Under the pieces are notes generated by a model, which was not told the origin of the DNA, ran no database searches, and worked only from the letters and a program-made list of their open reading frames with translations. Below are positions 1 through 7,766 of a stretch of 64,000 nucleotides of DNA, piece by piece (positions within the stretch are counted from its first letter, which is position 1; each line of letters begins with the position of its first letter). Location: positions 62,001 to 126,000 of the forward strand of contig NZ_LGUI01000002.1 in the NCBI RefSeq assembly GCF_002891295.1. Reading direction: 5' to 3'. The translations under genes and the position numbers were made by a program. The stretch comes from Streptomyces eurocidicus. GTDB taxonomy: Bacteria; Actinomycetota; Actinomycetes; Streptomycetales; Streptomycetaceae.

Positions 1-1
1 G

Positions 2-454
2 ATGGACCACGAGCGGGGGCGGATCCGGCTGGACCGGCTGCTGTTCACCTCCACCCGCTACCCCGCCGACTACGGCTACGTCGAGGCGACCCTCGGGGCC
101 GACGGGGATCCGCTGGACGCGCTCGTGCTCGCGGGCGAGCCGACCTTCCCCGGCGTCGTGATCCGGTGCCGCGCCATCGGGATGTACCGGATGCGCGACG
201 AACAGGGCGCGGACGACAAGGTGCTGTGCGTGCCCGCCGGCGACCCCCGCCACGAACACCTGCGGGACCTGCGGCACGTACCCGAGTACGACAGGCTGGA
301 GATCCAGCACTTCTTCGAGGTCTACAAGGCGGTGGAACCCGGCAAGTCGGTGCACGACGGCGCCTGCTGGGCCGGCCGGGCCGCGGCCGAGGCCGAGATC
401 CTCGCCTCCCGCGAGCGTGCCGGGGCGCGTTCGGGGAAGCCGCACCTCCGCTGA
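2..454 (+). CDS. ppa: Inorganic pyrophosphatase, 5'-truncated by the window edge
   Basis: Soluble family I pyrophosphatase, which hydrolyses PPi to two phosphates in the cytoplasm and pulls biosynthetic reactions forward. The visible 150 residues begin just inside the usual N-terminus. They carry the family signatures YPADYGYVE, DGDPLDALVL (metal-binding acidic cluster), the CRAIGMYRM strand, DDKVLCVPAGDP and the IQHFFEVYK helix. The methionine at position 2 is internal; about 15-20 residues, including the first strand and the true start, lie upstream of the window. The C-terminus is basic (RERAGARSGKPHLR) and diverges from the usual Streptomyces housekeeping sequence that I recall, so this may be a second paralogue. 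Next feature: a convergent SsgA-like gene. Confidence 0.9.
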   Translation: MDHERGRIRLDRLLFTSTRYPADYGYVEATLGADGDPLDALVLAGEPTFPGVVIRCRAIGMYRMRDEQGADDKVLCVPAGDPRHEHLRDLRHVPEYDRLEIQHFFEVYKAVEPGKSVHDGACWAGRAAAEAEILASRERAGARSGKPHLR

Positions 455-583
455 CGCCGTCCGGGTCGTGCCTCCGTCCGGGGCGTATGCCCGGATCGCT
501 CGGGACCGCTTCGGGCCATGGCCCCGCCCGGGGCCCGCCGATCCGCCCCGGCCCGCTGATCCGCCCAGGGGCCGCCGATCCGC

Positions 584-997
584 TCAGGCCCCCCGCAGCA
601 GGGCCGTGAGGTCGCCGTCCAGGTCGAACTGGCCGGTCTCGCTGCCGGCCGGCACCAGGGCGTAGGAACGGGTGAGGAACCGGCGCAGCTCGGCCGTGTC
701 GATCTGCACCATGGCCACTCCCTCCGCCGCGTGGAACTCCAGCACCGTCCGCTCGGGGCCGCAGGGCCACACATGGACGTCGCCGTGGCCCGTCGGCGAG
801 ATCAGTCCGCAGGCGAGCAGCTCCCGGGCGAAGGCCCATTCGACGTCGGCGCCGTCCAGGGAGGCCACGGGCGGAAAGGCGATGTGCACGGCGAAGGGGT
901 CGGACCGCTGATAACGGAGCTGGGCGGGAACCGCGCGGTCCTGCGGGGCCGACGCGATCAGCCGTGCCTGGACAGCTTGGTCGATGACAGTGGACAA
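584..997 (-). CDS. SsgA-like sporulation/cell division protein (SALP), SsgD-like
   Basis: A 137-residue protein of the actinomycete-specific SsgA family, whose members guide septum placement and peptidoglycan remodelling during sporulation. The family pattern is visible: VPAQLRYQRSDPFAVHIAF, then WAFARELLACGL, GHGDVHVWP and a LEFHAAEGVAMV strand. The open frame extends upstream to 1090, but I choose the TTG at 997. It has an AAGGGAG ribosome-binding site six bases ahead and gives the family's normal length (about 136 residues) and an STVIDQ-type N-terminus. From memory it looks closest to SsgD; the assignment within the family needs a search. It is transcribed alone, convergent with the pyrophosphatase gene. 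Confidence 0.82.
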   Translation of the reverse strand: MSTVIDQAVQARLIASAPQDRAVPAQLRYQRSDPFAVHIAFPPVASLDGADVEWAFARELLACGLISPTGHGDVHVWPCGPERTVLEFHAAEGVAMVQIDTAELRRFLTRSYALVPAGSETGQFDLDGDLTALLRGA

Positions 998-1099
998 CGC
1001 GTGCTCCCTTGCGATCGGTAATGGGGTGGTGCGGTCCTTGCCTCTCTGCTTCGTCTGGAGAGACGGTGGATCAGTGGCCGCAGTGCACATGATTCGAGC

Positions 1100-1113
1100 G
1101 TGACCTGCGTCAC
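1100..1113. promoter_or_regulatory. Small palindrome upstream of the SsgA-like gene
   Basis: GTGAC and GTCAC arms, four bases apart, lie about 100 bp upstream of the chosen start in the 286-bp gap between the SsgA-like gene and the kinase. It could be a regulator site. Nothing else recognisable is in this gap. Confidence 0.25.
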
Positions 1114-1283
1114 CACCCTTCGAAGATCAAGACATATGTTCTTTACGCCTACGAACCTGAAGTAACGCCAGGAACGTCAGGAACAGCGGCATTGCCAGGT
1201 AATCCTTTCCACGGGAGTCGCCGGCAGTCGCGGGGGTGGCCTCGGTCGGGTGACCGATGAGGGCAGGGATCTTGGACGGACCT

Positions 1284-2474
1284 TCACCGTCGTACCGGCA
1301 GCACCGCCAGCACCTCCCACCCCCCGCCCGGCACCGGGCCGGCCGTCAGGGAGCCGCCGATCGCGTCCGCGCGTTCGGTCAGGCCGACCAGGCCCAGCCC
1401 ACCGCTGTCCTCGGGCGTGCGGTGCGCGGGGGAGGCGCTCCGACGGCCGTCGTTGCGTACGGACACGAACAGGCGCTCGTCCGTGCCCCGGAGCGTCACC
1501 CGCACGTCCGAGGTGTCCGGGCTGTGCTTGGCCACGTTGGACAGGGCCTCGGAGACGATGCGGTGCACCGAGGCCGCCAGCTCGGGGGCCGGGCCCGCGT
1601 CGTCCAGCCCCGGGTCGACGCGCAGCGTCACGTCCGGCGTCCCCGGGCTCGTCCGCCGGAAGTCCTCGACCAGGTCCGTGATCCGGTCGAGGTCGGGCAG
1701 CGGCCTGCGGTGGGGCTGGTCCTGGTTGAGGACGCGCAGCAGCCGCCGCGCCGACGTCATCGCCTCGTCCCCCGCCTCCTGGATCTCCCGCAGTGACGCG
1801 GCGACCCGCTCGTCCGCGGTCAGCGACCCCGTGGCCTTGGCCATCAAGGTCATCGCCGCGACGTGGTGGGACACGAAGTCGTGCAGCTCGCCGGCCAGCT
1901 CCAGCCGCTCGGCCTCCCGCGCGGCGGCCACGGCCCGCTCGCGCTCCGCGTCGCGGTAGCGCAGACACAGCCCCAGCGCGGCCACCCCGGCCACGACCAG
2001 GGCGTACGCGACGACCGTGGTGTTCGGCACGTCCGCGTCCCGGACCGGCGCGGTGAGGACGCCCGCCGCCAGCGCGATCCCCAGCGGCACGGCGGCCCGC
2101 ACCGGCACCCGCCACGCCACCACCGCCAGCAGGATCAGCAGCGCGGCGCTCTCCGTCAGCCCCCATACGGGCAGGTGCTCCCCGGCCGTCAGCAGATAGC
2201 CGGTCACCGACCACGACACGCCGACGGCGGCGACGGCCCGGACGCCGAGCTGGGCCCACGGCAGTACGCACGCCGCGACGAGGAGTCCGGCGACCCACAC
2301 CACGAGGTGCGCGTGCCCGCCGCCGCCCGTCTGCCCCGAGTACGAGACGCCACGGCTGAGCAGCCGCCCCTCGGTCACCCAGAGGCCGCACAGTCCGGCC
2401 GTGAGCCAGGTGTGGCGGGGGCGGACCCGGGGTGGGGGAGTGACGTTGGCGGGGAGTGAGGGCGTCGGCGTCAT
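1284..2474 (-). CDS. Sensor histidine kinase, NarL/DesK-type (HisKA_3)
   Basis: A 396-residue membrane-bound two-component sensor kinase. The N-terminal ~170 residues form four to five hydrophobic segments with little extracytoplasmic sequence. A short linker coiled coil (about 174-195) leads to the H-box ELHDFVSHH, with phospho-acceptor His198. The HATPase_c domain follows, with N-box EALSNVAKHS near 290 and G-box GGLGLVGLTERA near 360. This is the HisKA_3/HATPase_c layout that normally pairs with a NarL/LuxR-type response regulator. No response regulator gene lies on either side, so within this window the kinase is an orphan. The start ATG at 2474 faces a repeat-rich gap. The signal sensed cannot be told from sequence. 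Confidence 0.88.
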   Translation of the reverse strand: MTPTPSLPANVTPPPRVRPRHTWLTAGLCGLWVTEGRLLSRGVSYSGQTGGGGHAHLVVWVAGLLVAACVLPWAQLGVRAVAAVGVSWSVTGYLLTAGEHLPVWGLTESAALLILLAVVAWRVPVRAAVPLGIALAAGVLTAPVRDADVPNTTVVAYALVVAGVAALGLCLRYRDAERERAVAAAREAERLELAGELHDFVSHHVAAMTLMAKATGSLTADERVAASLREIQEAGDEAMTSARRLLRVLNQDQPHRRPLPDLDRITDLVEDFRRTSPGTPDVTLRVDPGLDDAGPAPELAASVHRIVSEALSNVAKHSPDTSDVRVTLRGTDERLFVSVRNDGRRSASPAHRTPEDSGGLGLVGLTERADAIGGSLTAGPVPGGGWEVLAVLPVRR

Positions 2475-2599
2475 GTCCTCACGCTAGGAGGGGGCGGGGG
2501 GTGGGGGATCGCCCGTGCGGTCACGGTGTACTGGCCGAAAGGATGAATATTTGACGGCTTTGGGGGGTGGGTCGGCCGGGTGGGTGGGGGCGGGTCGGC

Positions 2600-2695
2600 C
2601 GCTGCGCGGGGTTTTTCCCCAGCCCCGCCCCTTCCCGAACCGGGGCTCCGCCCCGGACCCCGGTCCTCAATCGCCGGACGGGCTGAATCGTTGCC
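2600..2695. repeat. Dispersed intergenic GC repeat, copy 1
   Basis: Contains the blocks CCCGCCCCTTCCCGAA, a CCGGGGCTCCGCCCCGG hairpin and TCCTCAATCGCCGGACGG. The same blocks recur near 2765-2850 (inverted), 7411-7530 and 28190-28490. Together with the inverted copy it fills most of the gap 2475-2907. The rest of that gap shows no gene. Confidence 0.7.
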
Positions 2696-2764
2696 CGGAA
2701 CCGGGTGGGGAAGCCACCCCAGGGCTAGGGAAAGCCAGCTGCGGACCGGGCGAAAATCCAGCCC

Positions 2765-2850
2765 GGCCGGCGATTGAGGCCACCGCGCGTCAGCGCGGAA
2801 AGGGGCCCGGGGCGTCAGCCCCGGTTTCGGGAAGGGGCGGGCCCGGGGCA
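2765..2850. repeat. Dispersed intergenic GC repeat, inverted copy 2
   Basis: Inverted relative to copy 1: GGCGATTGAGG, then GGCCCGGGGCGTCAGCCCC, then TTCGGGAAGGGGCGGG. The two copies face each other across about 70 bp and could form a large cruciform upstream of the secreted BNR protein gene. Confidence 0.65.
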
Positions 2851-2907
2851 AGAACAACCCCCGCCCCCATGGACGCACCCCCACCCCACCCACTACCTTC
2901 CCGCCCC

Positions 2908-4005
2908 ATGGGACGGATGAGAAACCTGATACGCACCGCCGCCACCCTCACCGCACTCACCGCGACAGCCACCCTCCCCGGACCCGGACCCGCCCAGGCC
3001 GCCACCGCCCCGGATCCCGCCGCCGACCCCGCTTGGCACCTCACGGACACCCGCACCGACGCCCGCTTCCGCGGTCTCGCCGCCGTCAGCCGTTCCACCG
3101 CGTGGGCCGCGGGCACCAAAGGCACCATCCTGCTCACCAGGAACGGTGGCCGGAGCTGGCGGAACGTCTCACCGCCCGGCGTCGGCGCGCTGGAGTTCCG
3201 GGACGTGGAGGCGTTCGACGCGCGGCGGGCCGTCGTCCTGGCGATCGGGGAGGGCGAGGCGTCCCGCGTCTTCCGCACGGACGACGGCGGCACCACCTGG
3301 ACCGAGAGCTTCCGGAACACCGATCCGCGGGCCTTCTACGACTGCATGACCTTCTTCGACGCCCGTCACGGCATCGCGCTCGGCGACCCGGTCGACGGCC
3401 GGTACCGCGTCCTCGCCACCGCCGACGGCGGCCGCGACTGGCGGGTGCTGCCGCCGGACGGGATGCCTCCGGCGCAGCCGGGCGAGGCGGCGTTCGCCGC
3501 CAGCGGCCAGTGCCTGGTGAGTCACGGCGCCCGGGACGCCTGGATCGCCACCGGGGGCGCGGCCACCGCGCGGATCCTGCATTCCACGGACCGGGGCCGC
3601 ACCTGGAGCGCCACGGACGCGCCCGTACCGGCCGGCGACCCCGCCCGAGGCGTCTTCGGGCTCGCCTTCCGCGACCGTACGCACGGGCTGGCCGTCGGCG
3701 GCGACTACCGCCCCGGGCAGCCCTCGGAGCGCGCCGCGGCCGTCTCCGGCGACGGCGGCGCCAGCTGGGCCGCGGCGGGGCGGCCGCCCGCCGCCTACCG
3801 TTCCGGCGTCGCCTGGCTGCCGCACCGCCACGGCACGGCGCTCGCGGTCGGACCGACGGGAAGCGACGTCACCACGGACGGCGGCCGCACCTGGCGCGGG
3901 TTCGACACCGGCTCGTACGACACCGTCGACTGCGCCCCGGCCGGCGGCTGCTGGGCCGCCGGAGAGAAGGGGCGGATCGCGCGGCTCGGCGGGTCAGGAC
4001 GGTAG
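2908..4005 (+). CDS. Secreted BNR/sialidase-fold beta-propeller protein (Ycf48-like)
   Basis: A 365-residue exported protein. The ATG at 2908 (alternative 2917) starts a typical signal peptide: MGRMRN, a hydrophobic run, and cleavage around AQAA. The open frame upstream runs through intergenic repeats and is rejected. The mature part contains at least five Asp-box-type motifs, S/T-x-D-x-G-x-x-W: TRNGGRSW, TDDGGTTW, TADGGRDW, STDRGRTW, SGDGGASW and TTDGGRTW. These mark the blades of a beta-propeller as in BNR, Ycf48 and sialidase-like proteins. No sialidase active-site arginine pattern is obvious, so enzyme activity should not be assumed. Its stop lies 12 bp inside the end of the convergent YciI-like gene. 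Confidence 0.8.
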   Translation: MGRMRNLIRTAATLTALTATATLPGPGPAQAATAPDPAADPAWHLTDTRTDARFRGLAAVSRSTAWAAGTKGTILLTRNGGRSWRNVSPPGVGALEFRDVEAFDARRAVVLAIGEGEASRVFRTDDGGTTWTESFRNTDPRAFYDCMTFFDARHGIALGDPVDGRYRVLATADGGRDWRVLPPDGMPPAQPGEAAFAASGQCLVSHGARDAWIATGGAATARILHSTDRGRTWSATDAPVPAGDPARGVFGLAFRDRTHGLAVGGDYRPGQPSERAAAVSGDGGASWAAAGRPPAAYRSGVAWLPHRHGTALAVGPTGSDVTTDGGRTWRGFDTGSYDTVDCAPAGGCWAAGEKGRIARLGGSGR

Positions 4006-4293
4006 CTGCTGCCGGTAGTGCTCCAGCGCCGGCACGGTCTTCGTCGCGACGAACTCCGTGATCGTGTACTCGCACACCCCGGCGACGCTGAACGGGTCGC
4101 TCCGGGTGATCTCCTCGATCTTCCCGCGGTCGTCGCCGACCGCGAGGATGATCCCGCCGTCCCGGGGCACCTTGCGGCCGGAGGCGATGAACACACCGGA
4201 CGCGTAGTGGGCGTCCAGCCAGGCGACGTGCTCGGCGAGGGCGGCGTCGACGCGCTCGATCGGCGCGATGTAGGTCAGCTCCAGTACGAACAT
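3994..4293 (-). CDS. YciI-family protein
   Basis: A 99-residue protein of the YciI/YCII family, a ferredoxin-like alpha/beta fold found alone or fused to other enzymes. The usual signatures are present: HVAWLDAHYASGVFIASG with the conserved His-Asp region, then GGIILA and SDPFSVAGVCEYTITEF. The active-site role in the family is poorly defined and the substrate is unknown. I chose the ATG at 4293 because the product then begins MFVLELTY, the family's first beta strand; the longer frame to 4578 runs inside endonuclease V. It is divergent from endonuclease V with only 40 bp between starts, so the promoters must overlap. It is convergent with, and overlaps, the BNR gene. Confidence 0.85.
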   Translation of the reverse strand: MFVLELTYIAPIERVDAALAEHVAWLDAHYASGVFIASGRKVPRDGGIILAVGDDRGKIEEITRSDPFSVAGVCEYTITEFVATKTVPALEHYRQQLPS

Positions 4294-4333
4294 GATCGAC
4301 AGGCTACGCCCGTCCCGTAGCGTAGGCCCCACT

Positions 4334-5038
4334 ATGACGTACGCGACGACCGAGACACCCGGCGGACCGCCGCCCGGCTGGCCCACCACGGAAGCGGCGG
4401 CGACCGCCGTCCAGGACGAGCTGCGGGGCCGGGTGGTGCTCGACGAGCCCGGGCCGGTGCCGGGCGAGCCGCTGACCGTCGTGGGCGTGGACGTGGCGTA
4501 CGACGACGAGCGCGACGTCGTCGCGGCGGCGGCCGTCGCGCTCGACGCGGAGACCCTGGACGTGGTCGCGGAGGCCACGGCGGTCGGCCGCGTGGCCTTC
4601 CCCTACGTGCCCGGCCTGCTCGCCTTCCGCGAGATCCCCACGGTGATCGCCGCACTCGACCGGCTGCCGGTCCGGCCGGGCCTGGTCGTCTGCGACGGGT
4701 ACGGGCTCGCGCACCCGCGCCGGTTCGGCCTGGCGAGCCATCTGGGGGTGCTCACCGGGCTGCCGACGATGGGCGTCGCGAAGAATCCCTTCACCTTCCG
4801 CCACGAGCCTCCCGGCCCGCGCCGGGGGGACGCGTCCCCGCTGCTGGACGGCGAGGAGGAGGTGGGGCGGGCGCTCCGCACGCGGGAGGGCGTGAAACCC
4901 GTCTACGTGTCGGTGGGTCACCGGGTGAGCCTGGACCACGCGTGCGGGTTCACCCTGCGGCTGGCCCGCGAGTTCCGGCTGCCGGAGACGACGCGGGCGG
5001 CGGACGCGCTGTGCCGGGCGGCACTCCGGGAGGCGTGA
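4334..5038 (+). CDS. nfi: Endonuclease V (deoxyinosine 3'-endonuclease)
   Basis: A 234-residue DNA repair enzyme that cuts the second phosphodiester bond 3' of deoxyinosine, acting on adenine deamination damage. All family blocks are visible: VGVDVAYDD with the first catalytic Asp, FPYVPGLLAFREIP, the metal-binding VCDGYGLAHPRRFGLASHLG block, and GVAKNPF near the C-terminal third. The length is usual for the bacterial family. The start is ATG 4334 (MTYATTET). An in-frame upstream ATG at 4292 would leave almost no room for a promoter between it and yciI, so it is rejected. The next 900 bp hold no recognised gene. Confidence 0.93.
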   Translation: MTYATTETPGGPPPGWPTTEAAATAVQDELRGRVVLDEPGPVPGEPLTVVGVDVAYDDERDVVAAAAVALDAETLDVVAEATAVGRVAFPYVPGLLAFREIPTVIAALDRLPVRPGLVVCDGYGLAHPRRFGLASHLGVLTGLPTMGVAKNPFTFRHEPPGPRRGDASPLLDGEEEVGRALRTREGVKPVYVSVGHRVSLDHACGFTLRLAREFRLPETTRAADALCRAALREA

Positions 5039-5099
5039 GCCACGGCGCGCGGGACGGCGTCCTGGCCGTCGCCCGTCCTTGCCGCGATGCGCGCGGCGC

Positions 5100-5755
5100 G
5101 GCACGCCGCCGCCGGGCGGGTTCCGGGCGAATCCCGGAACCCCGGCCCGCCGCCGAAAGACGGCCTCTTTACATTGCGCCACGCGTGCTGTCCTCAGCCA
5201 CCGGCCGGGTGGGTTCCGGGCGGGCCCGGTATTCCGGCCCGCTGCCGAAGGGTGGCCTCGGGTGGGTTCCGCTCCTTTGCGCCGCGCGGTGCCTCGGTCG
5301 CTGGCCGGGCGAGGTCCGGGCGGGCCGTGGTATTCCGGCCCGCTGCCGAAGGGTGGCCTTTTATGCGCCGGGTGACCTCGGGTTCCGCTCCTTTGCGCCG
5401 CGCGGTGCCTCGGTCGCTGGCCGGGCGAGGTCCGGGCGGGCCGTGGCATTCCGGCCCGCTGCCGAAGGGTGGCCTTTTATGCGCCGGGTGACCTCGGGTT
5501 CCGCTCCTTTGCGCCGCGCGGTGCCTCGGTCGCCGGCCGGGCGAGGTCCGGGCGGGCCGTGGCATTCCGGCCCGCTGCCGAAGGGTGGCCTCTTATGCGC
5601 CGGGTGACCTCGGGTTCCGCTCCTTTGCGCCGCGCGTGGTGTCCTCGGCCGTCGGCTGGGCGAGGTCCGGGCGGGCCCTGGTATTCCGGCCCGCTGCCGA
5701 AGAGCGGCCCCTTACGTGCCGGGTGACCCCGCGTGGCGTCCTCAGCCACCGGCCG
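5100..5755. repeat. 116-bp tandem repeat array
   Basis: A head-to-tail array of about six units. The centre is nearly identical: the CTTTGC landmark recurs at 5275, 5391, 5507 and 5623, exactly 116 bp apart. The outer units (about 5100-5250 and 5640-5755) are diverged and slightly different in length. Each core unit reads from CGGTGCCTCGGTCGC through a purine-rich GGGCGAGGTCCGGGCGGG to GCTGCCGAAGGGTGGCC. The GC-rich unit includes two AT-richer islands (CCTTTTATG and CTCCTTTG). The period is not a multiple of three. The array fills most of the 938-bp gap between endonuclease V and the DapA-family gene. The last 200 bp of that gap look ordinary and may carry the promoter of the next gene. Confidence 0.85.
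5363..5491 (+). CDS. Hypothetical 42-residue ORF inside a repeat unit (speculative)
   Basis: Each central repeat unit contains an ATG seven bases after an AAGGGTGG ribosome-binding-like sequence. The frame runs 42 codons and stops 13 bases inside the next unit's copy of the same ORF. Near-identical copies lie at 5479-5607 and 5595-5726. The product is Arg/Gly/Pro rich with no known motif. Because the frame in GC-rich DNA is open by default, this may well be non-coding. Confidence 0.15.
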   Translation: MRRVTSGSAPLRRAVPRSLAGRGPGGPWHSGPLPKGGLLCAG

Positions 5756-5976
5756 GGCCCGGGGACCGCACAGGCTCCGGAGACCCGGTCGGTCACCGGC
5801 GGGCGGGCCTTCGGACGGCGTGCACCCCCGTGCGCGTCTTCCCGGCAGCCGGGGCCGGGCAGAGACACCCCCGGTCCCACTCCCACCCCCGCCCCCTTGA
5901 CACCCCCCGCCTCCTCCGACAGATTCAGCGCCGAAGCGGACATCCCACCCCGGACCGCGAAGGGCTGGCACCCACG

Positions 5977-6936
5977 ATGCCCCTGACAGGCCCCGACAGC
6001 ACCACCTGGCCCGTTCCCCTGACCGGCGTCGTACCGCCGGTGTGCACGCCCCTCACGCCCGCAGGTCACGTCGACACCCGGTCCCTCCGTTCCCTCGTCG
6101 AGCATCTGCTGGCAGCGGGCGTGGACGCCCTCTTCGTGCTCGGGTCCAGCGGGGAGATCGCCTATCTGAGTGATGCTCAGCGCCGTACGGTCCTCGGCAC
6201 GGCCGTCGACGCCGTCGGCGGCCGGGTGCCCGTGCTCGCCGGGGTCATCGACATGACCACCGCCCGGGTCACCGACCACGCCCGCTGCGCGCTCGCGCTC
6301 GGCGCCGACGCGCTCGTCGCCACCGCGCCCTTCTACGCGGCCACCCACCCGGCCGAGACCGCCGACCACTTCCGCCGCGTCCGGGCCGCCGTCGACCTGC
6401 CCCTGATCGGCTACGACATCCCGTCCTCCGTCCACTCCAAGCTCACCGTTCCCACGCTCCTCGCCCTCGCCGGGGACGGCACCCTCGCCGGGCTCAAGGA
6501 CAGCAGCGGCGACCTCGGCTCCCTGCGCCGGCTGCTCGTCGCGCTGCGGGCCCGGGGCCTCGACCGTACGTTCACCGTGCTCACCGGGTCCGAACTGACC
6601 GTCGACGGCGCCCTGCTGGCGGGCGCCCACGGCGTCGTGCCGGGACTCGGCAACGTCGACCCCGCCGGATACGTACGGCTGTGCGCGCACGCCCGCGCCG
6701 GCCGCTGGGCCGAGGCCGCCGCCGAACAGGACCGGCTGGCGTCGCTGTTCGCGCTCACCGAGACGGGCGACCCGGCGCATATGAGCGTCGGCGCCTCCGC
6801 CCTCGGCGGCTTCAAGGCCGCCCTCGGCCTCCTGGGTGTCATCGACCACCCGGCCACCGCCGCTCCCCAGCGACCCCTGCCCGACGCCTCCGTACGGGAG
6901 GTGCGGCGCATCCTGGCGGAGGCGGGCCTGCTGTGA
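5977..6936 (+). CDS. Dihydrodipicolinate synthase/N-acetylneuraminate lyase (DapA) family aldolase
   Basis: A 319-residue TIM-barrel class I aldolase of the DapA family. The Schiff-base lysine is Lys174 in AGLKDSSGD. The nucleotide-side loop GSSGE at 57-60 corresponds to the GTTGE motif of DapA. The second catalytic residue Tyr146 lies in YDIPSS, where true DapA enzymes have YNVP. Together with the location away from lysine genes, this suggests an aldolase or lyase for a sugar acid or another 2-keto acid rather than lysine synthesis; the substrate cannot be told. ATG 5977 is the only start that places the first strand (PLTGVVPPVCTPLT) at the N-terminus. It stands alone, followed 56 bp later by the YjbR-family gene. 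Confidence 0.85.
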   Translation: MPLTGPDSTTWPVPLTGVVPPVCTPLTPAGHVDTRSLRSLVEHLLAAGVDALFVLGSSGEIAYLSDAQRRTVLGTAVDAVGGRVPVLAGVIDMTTARVTDHARCALALGADALVATAPFYAATHPAETADHFRRVRAAVDLPLIGYDIPSSVHSKLTVPTLLALAGDGTLAGLKDSSGDLGSLRRLLVALRARGLDRTFTVLTGSELTVDGALLAGAHGVVPGLGNVDPAGYVRLCAHARAGRWAEAAAEQDRLASLFALTETGDPAHMSVGASALGGFKAALGLLGVIDHPATAAPQRPLPDASVREVRRILAEAGLL

Positions 6937-6992
6937 GCGGACGCCCGGGATAGCGTGGGCCGCGACAGACCGAGCACCTCCCGGAGGCACCC

Positions 6993-7370
6993 ATGGCGGC
7001 GACCACAGCTCCCCTCAAGGCACGCGCGGCCGTCCGCTCGTTCGCGCTCGGGCTGCCCGGCGCGGTCGAGGAGTTCCCCTGGGGGGACGACGCCGTCGTC
7101 AAGGTCAACAAGAAGATCTTCGTCTTCCTGGGGGCCGAGGGGAACACCGAGGCGCCCGGCATCAGCGTCAAGCTCAAGGACGAGGAGGCGCACGGCCACG
7201 CCCTCACAGTCCCCGGCGCGGCGCCCACCGGCTACGGGCTGGGGCGGTCCGGCTGGGTGTCCGTCCCGCTCACCGGCGGCGCCCCCGCCGAGCTGCTCTG
7301 CGACTGGGTCGAGGAGAGCTACCGCACCATCGCCCCCAAGCGGCTCGTCGCCGAGCTCGACGCGGGCTGA
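6993..7370 (+). CDS. MmcQ/YjbR family protein
   Basis: A 125-residue protein of the MmcQ/YjbR family, which has a DNA-binding-like fold (CyaY-like). Typical features are LPGAVEEFPWGDDAVVKVNKKIFVFLG near the N-terminus, GISVKL in the middle and the C-terminal WVEESYRTIAPKRL helix. The ribosome-binding site CGGAGGC lies seven bases before ATG 6993. The biological role of the family is not established. It is followed by a strong inverted repeat that can act as its terminator. Confidence 0.85.
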   Translation: MAATTAPLKARAAVRSFALGLPGAVEEFPWGDDAVVKVNKKIFVFLGAEGNTEAPGISVKLKDEEAHGHALTVPGAAPTGYGLGRSGWVSVPLTGGAPAELLCDWVEESYRTIAPKRLVAELDAG

Positions 7371-7410
7371 TCCGGGGACGGGTGGCACGGTGCGCCTGCG
7401 GCAGGGCTTT

Positions 7411-7530
7411 TCCCCTACCCGCCCCTTCCCGAATGTCCTCAAGCGCCGGACGGGCTGAATTTCAGCCCGTCCGGCGCTTGAGGACCGGGGTCCGGGGCGG
7501 AGCCCCGTTCGGGAAGGGGCGGGTAGGGGA
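7411..7530. repeat. Large nested inverted repeat (dispersed GC repeat, head-to-head)
   Basis: Two nested perfect inverted repeats. The outer arms are 7411-7433 and 7508-7530 (23 bp each, built on CCCGCCCCTTCCCGAA). The inner arms are 7435-7459 and 7461-7485 (25 bp each, built on TCAAGCGCCGGACGGG) with a single central T. The right half also contains a CCGGGGCGGAGCCCCG block. It can form a very stable hairpin after the YjbR-family gene and is the clearest copy of the repeat seen also near 2600, 2765 and 28190-28490. The remainder of the 396-bp gap (7531-7766) holds an AAGGCGG/CCGCCTT inverted pair and no recognised gene. Confidence 0.85.
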
Positions 7531-7766
7531 AAAAGCCCCGCGCAGCGGCACCCCGCCCCCACCCCGCCAAGGCGGACGGCTTCGACCCGGAGACGGTCCT
7601 TCCGCCTTTGCGCGGACCACCTCCTGCTGCCGGGCTTGTGACGTCTGCGGGGCCGGGGACGGCTTGCTCGTCGGGGTGGTGCGGGCCGGGGTGGCGCGGG
7701 AAAGGATCGACGGGCCGTGCCGGCGCCAGTGGCCGACGGCGTACCAGAAGGACAAGGTGGGGCGGG

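Noticed and set aside
2515..2907. N-terminal extension of the BNR protein frame
   Set aside because: The translated extension comes from intergenic repeat DNA. The ATG at 2908 gives a clean signal peptide.
4292..4333. Upstream ATG for endonuclease V
   Set aside because: It would begin right at the yciI start and leave no promoter; the family N-terminus is reached from ATG 4334.
5100..5755. CRISPR array
   Set aside because: Units of 116 bp follow each other without unique spacers, and no cas genes are present.
7608..7766. N-terminal extension of the IclR gene, or a remnant Cys-rich peptide in this gap
   Set aside because: No ribosome-binding site or conserved motif; the Cys-x2-Cys residues seen in one frame do not form a known domain.
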